A stretch of 26,884 nucleotides of DNA from Pigoraptor chileana (taxonomy: Eukaryota > Opisthokonta > Filasterea): contig CALSCR010003029.1 of assembly GCA_943704495.1 (NCBI GenBank), positions 1 to 26,884 of the forward strand, in the 5' to 3' direction. Positions 22,833-26,884 of this stretch are shown in pieces. A program made the translations under genes and the position numbers. The notes below the pieces were generated by a model that was given only the letters and a program-made list of their open reading frames with translations, was not told where the DNA came from and did no database searches. Position 1 is the first letter of the stretch. Every line of letters starts with the position of its first letter.

Positions 22833-23855
22833 TTTGGCAACAAAGAATAAACTATGATACAATACACACGATTATAAACAAATAACGATGGTGTGTCTTA
22901 TGTAAACCCACTTGTTTTTTAAAAAACACAATCAAGCAAAAGAAGGATGATCTGGATTCGACAGCTGACGACTGTGTGACATTACGACTGGCCACGTCGA
23001 CTCAACGACAGTCGCACTAGTTTGGATCTCCCGATACATTCGTATAGTGATTTGAGCCACTTTCCATAGTAACTACCGGCTTGTATGGGGTTTGTTTCAC
23101 ATGTGCGCGGTCGAAAGTGCGAGAAGGCCGTGGACCAGCCGCACTATTATATTGAAATTGCTGTGAAACAAATGGCGAAATCGCAACCCGCGGTCAATAC
23201 AAAAAAATCGAGATAGTCACGTGACAGTATCCTATGGGCGGAAAAATATCCGGAATCATGTTACGATCGTAAAGACACCAACGAAACAAAAAAACAATAA
23301 ATAAACTTGTGAAATAATAATAAATCAAACGCATTCTTTGAATTTTGTATGGGGGAAGTGAGCAGAATGCCCCCTAATTGAGTATTATTTCGCAGAAGCA
23401 TCACTCGCGCCAGTACTCACTCCTAATGAGGGTCGCGCACGTACTACTTACCCGCCGTATTCATCACAGGCGTCACTGTTCCTGTGTGGGATATATATTA
23501 TAGTGTGTGAATAAATGGATTAAGTCGGTTTTGTGTGTGCCGCCACAGGCGCCCAATTACAAATCAGACGCGGGTTTTGACACATGCCGCCACGCATACA
23601 TGTTCAGTGGATACACACACACTCTCTCTCACACACACACACACAAACGCGCGCACACACACACCGCACTCACACACCTCTCTCACGCTCCCGCTAATAC
23701 ACTTCCATGCCAAGAGCCTCTGTAGCGATATATTAAGACAGATCGCCACTGTGATTGAAGTTGACGAACTAAGGCGATCTCTCGGTCCACAGTGTGTGAG
23801 TGTTTTTCCACTTTCTCTTCTTTTGACCGCGAGGTCAATAGTTTCCGAGAGAAAA
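22833..23855. promoter_or_regulatory. divergent intergenic region between p23 and desaturase genes
   Basis: The start codons of the two genes lie about 1 kb apart on opposite strands, so this region should contain both promoters. AT-rich sequence at about 23281-23335 and GATATATATTATAG at about 23490 are weak TATA-like candidates. CA-rich DNA occupies about 23613-23670. An open frame leads into the desaturase ATG from about 23535 but is mostly repeat translation, so I do not call an upstream coding exon. Confidence 0.35.
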
Positions 23856-25496
23856 ATGTCGTTTACAGAATTCTACTCGATGATCCCAGTGCTCGAGAGC
23901 GCAAAGCGGTCTGAGGTGCTTGACGAATCTCTCGATCTCGTCCACATGGAACAGGTGAGATTATACTTCCATATTTGCGATCGCGATCCAAACATTTGAT
24001 CCGGTCAATTTAAATAGTGTACTAAATGTTATGTGGTTGGAATCATATTTCTTTTTGGAATGCGTATATCCAGGTTGTGAAGGAGATCCGCCACTGCCAC
24101 CATCTTAGTGACAAGGAGAATCCCGAAAAGAAGATCAATGGTGTCCACAAGTGCCTCAAGCCTGTGCAGGAGTACACACACGTTCCCGGAGCGCAGGTTT
24201 GTGATCCACTGTGTGTGTATGGCGTCATTTTTGCGTCACCTTTGGTTGCACACGGACAAGGATCGGCAAGGGTTCTCCGACTAATGTTATACGCCGCTGC
24301 AACGCTCTGTATGTGTTTTATTGCTTTCTTGGACTACAGAGCCACTGGACTCGCCGCAAGCAGCTTTTGGCGGCGCATCCCGAGCTGAAGCAGCTCATTG
24401 GATACGATCTGTGGAGCGGTCTCTGGGTGGTCGGCATTATTGCCGTGCAGATCGCCGTCGGTGCTTACCTGGCTCAGATTGATGCGTCCATGTGGACCAT
24501 CCTTGCGGTGTCGTATGTGTTTGGCGCCTGCCTCAACCACGGCATGTGGGTGCTGATCCACGACCTGACGCACGATTTGATCTTCCCGTGGAAGTCTGTC
24601 AACACGTTCTTCCACCTCGTTGCGAATCTTCCGCTCATTTTTCCGTCGACGATCAGCTTCCGCCACTACCACCGCCTTCACCACTCTTACCTCAATGAGA
24701 CGTACAACGACCCCGATATGCCCGGGCCTTTTGAAGCGCGCCTTTTTGGAACAACACCCATCGGAAAGGCATCGTGGATGTTTCTCTTTCCCATAATTCA
24801 GTCGCTTCGTGTCGTGCGTTACCAGACACGCATGGACTTTTTGACGGTCGCCAACTGGGCCATCCAGATTGCGTTCATCGGTGCGGTCGTCCATTTCTTC
24901 CAGTGGAAGGTGCGTGGCTGCCCTGCCCTGACCGCAATCACATTATCACGTGCAAGCATTCTGAATGTGAATGTGGGATCATCAAATCATGATATGCATA
25001 CTCCTCTTCCGTCAGCTGATTTCTTTCCCATTGTGTTTTTGTGTTTGTTTTTTTCTTTCTTTTGCGCCATTTTCAGGCACTTGCGTACATGACCATTTCA
25101 AGCTTCTTTGCCATCGGCTTCCATCCGCTTGGAGCGCGCTGGATTGCCGAGCATTATGCAGTGCATCCCGATCAGGAGACATACTCGTACTACGGATCTG
25201 CCAATTCGATCGCCTTCAACATTGGATACCACAACGAGCACCATGATCTCCCTCTTGTGCCGTGGTCGAAGCTGCCTCTGATCACAAAGGCCGCACCCGA
25301 GCTCTACAAGACACTCCACTGCCACTGGAGCTACACTAAGCTGCTCATGTGGTTTATTCTGGACAAGAATTTCACGCTCAAGACGCGCGTGATCCACCCG
25401 AGCTACTCTAAGCTCTGCGACGAGACCATTCTCTCCAAGCGGCCTGCGCGCGAGCCCGTTGTGGACCAGGTCAAGATGGAGGAGAAGATGGACTAA
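23856..25496 (+). CDS. DEGS1: dihydroceramide/sphingolipid delta-4 desaturase (DES1 family)
   Basis: Four exons (23856-23954, 24074-24196, 24340-24909, 25077-25496) join in phase to 403 residues. The family core begins near SHWTRRKQLLAAHPELKQL (residue 75). All three iron-binding histidine boxes are present: HDLTH (148-152), HRLHH (185-189) and HNEHH (316-320). The family signatures AEHY, ETYSYYG and NIGYHNEHHDLP are also there. Several hydrophobic helices (for example LWVVGIIAVQIAVGAYL) fit an ER multi-pass membrane enzyme. DES1 introduces the 4,5-trans double bond into dihydroceramide to make ceramide. DES2-type members also C4-hydroxylate, and sequence alone does not separate the two. The first 74 residues (exons 1-2, MSFTEFYSMIPVLESAKRSE onward) have no counterpart that I recognise in animal DES1. 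The tail is charged (KMEEKMD). Confidence 0.93.
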
Positions 25497-26281
25497 GCCC
25501 CGCCCCCGTCCTTACCCCCTCTCTTTCGTATCACTGACGTGTCATTCACCTATCGTCACATGTGAGAGAGTATTGTAATAATATTGTTGTTTTTTCTTCT
25601 TCTTGTGGTTGTGGGGATGATATGGCATTTGCTGTAGTCGCTTCTCTTGATGTCTGTCTTTTCTCTTCTTTTATAGCTTGCCTATAATATTTTTGCCCTT
25701 TCGCTGCCCGCTCCCCTGCGCATCTTGTTGTGAATTCTTGTGTGTGTTTGTTGGCATCCCCCTTTCTTCCTCCCCCGCAACAAAACGAGCTATGTTGCAC
25801 TGCCGCAATGCGTTTTTGCGCTCGTGTGTGTTGTTTTGGTCTCACGCGTCGCATTGATAATCATTGGCTATTTTTGTTGTAGTGTGACGGCCGAGTGGGT
25901 GGACTGCTCCGGAAGCTATTCCCTTCCCATTGGCTACAAAACACGTTCCGCATTTAACGTAACAAAGTTACATTCCAACATTTGATTTTGCCATACCAAC
26001 TGCCCTCATTAGTAACGGTTGAATTTTGTTTGCCGTTTCTATAACACGTTAATCAAACGTGAGCCTGAAAGTGTCGCTGAGATCCCGTTAGTCATGTGAC
26101 AATTGCCTTAGCCATTGTTTGCACTAACATAGATCTACATCCCCTTTCTAATGGGCCGGCCAAATTCAAGGTAGGAGGAGGAGATGGGGGGTGTTCCAAG
26201 GCGCAGCACGAGTGAGAGAACGCGTTGAGGATGCACAAATGCATTCACTGCCGCATACGATTGCGCAGACTCAACTATTTC
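25497..26281. other. intergenic, 3' region of desaturase gene
   Basis: T-rich sequence after the stop codon (about 25560-25700) is likely the 3' untranslated region. I see no convincing coding frame. A GGCCGAGTGGG string at 25889 resembles a tRNA A box, but no matching B box or cloverleaf follows. Confidence 0.6.
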
Positions 26282-26410
26282 TCATCGGCCGGCCGCACGG
26301 CTGGATCCAGGCAGTTGTGTGACGGGGAGTGTGTGTTGTCGCCCATACACTTGCTCGCAACGCTTCACAAAGGCGCCGACCATCGTCCGCGATACTTCAT
26401 CGAAAAACAT
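26282..26410 (-). other. possible terminal exon or small ORF
   Basis: On the minus strand an ATG at 26410 directly follows a CGCAG acceptor-like site and opens a 42-residue frame, MFFDEVSRTMVGAFVKRCEQ onward, ending at 26282. The composition looks protein-like, and the frame extends further upstream (SLFVTFIEQPHAQ). It could be the last exon of a gene lying to the right of the window. The opposite strand is also open here, so coding status and strand are not settled. Confidence 0.25.
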
Positions 26411-26792
26411 CTGCGCGTGTGGTTGTTCGATAAATGTGACAAACAAGGATCAGCTATGTAGGCTAAGTACGAGAGAGAAAAACACAACAACAACAATTAA
26501 CAACTTGCTGTGGAGCATACAAAAAGTGCTATTTGGTACTTTCAAGTACATTATTGTCGTTGTGCTCTTGCTTTGTTCGACAACACCCAAAACTCAGTGC
26601 AATACCTTTGCAAGATTTGCGTGAAGACGCGACTTGAATTCAAATGAGACGTAAAAGTCAATCACGCATGTGGGCCCATTTGTACTTGGGCCATCCATGA
26701 TTTTCCAAGTGGTGCAAAGATGCCGAAAAAGCGTGCCATTGCGACTCACAGCCTGCAGAGTGAGATGTATGTTTGTGTTTTAGCGTATGGGT
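26411..26792. other. intergenic, nothing recognised
   Basis: There is no convincing gene, RNA or mobile element. Short A/C-rich stretches are present, and the region runs into the terminal GT repeat. Confidence 0.55.
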
Positions 26793-26817
26793 GCGTGTGT
26801 GTGTGTGTATGTGCGTG

Positions 26818-26884
<67 letters not shown>
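26793..26884. repeat. (GT)n microsatellite at right edge
   Basis: GT repeats with GTGCGTGT interruptions run to the end of the window, pure over about the last 60 bp. The true length is unknown because the window stops within it. Confidence 0.95.

Noticed and set aside
25889-25960. tRNA-Ser/Leu-like A box (GGCCGAGTGGG)
   Set aside because: No anticodon arm or B box with T-stem follows within tRNA distance; at most a chance match.

Overview
The window is nuclear DNA from an intron-rich eukaryote. Genes are split by short GT-AG introns, mostly about 100-600 bp, and in nearly every case the exons I assigned join in phase. A receptor tyrosine kinase with an HRDLAARN catalytic loop, a tandem PH-domain protein, a dihydroceramide desaturase and a p23 co-chaperone together suggest a unicellular holozoan, such as a choanoflagellate, filasterean or ichthyosporean. 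That placement is inference. Introns and intergenic DNA are packed with (CA)n/(TG)n, (TC)n and other microsatellites, and these generate many meaningless Thr-His, Val-Cys or Tyr-rich open frames.

Layout. 1-486: (TC)n plus copies of a short dispersed element, read as an intron of the first gene. 487-5295 (+): receptor tyrosine kinase, first exon(s) missing to the left. 5897-9211 (-): five-exon, 680-residue protein with an F-box-like segment. 9731-12898 (+): seven-exon, 401-residue secreted protein of unknown family. 13394-16711 (+): eleven-exon, 354-residue protein with two PH domains. 17273-18265 (-): unidentified 330-residue protein. 18631-19743 (-): TrmN6/YfiC-type N6-adenine methyltransferase. 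20538-22832 (-): seven-exon, 208-residue p23/Sba1 co-chaperone with a Gly-Gly-Met repeat. 23856-25496 (+): four-exon, 403-residue sphingolipid desaturase with all three histidine boxes. 25497-26884: intergenic, with one possible small exon and a terminal (GT)n run.

The genes do not form an operon or one pathway. One functional link can be suggested: the kinase tail ends with a YxxM motif of the PI3-kinase-recruiting type, and both PH domains nearby carry the basic signature of 3-phosphoinositide binders. Their proximity may be chance.

The least explained signals are non-coding. One is a ~48-bp dispersed element present in at least eight same-orientation copies, mostly in introns. The other is the repeated occurrence of complementary TG and CA tracts inside the same intron, which could fold introns and help define splice sites. 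All gene structures here come from reading the sequence by eye; no alignment or database search was run.
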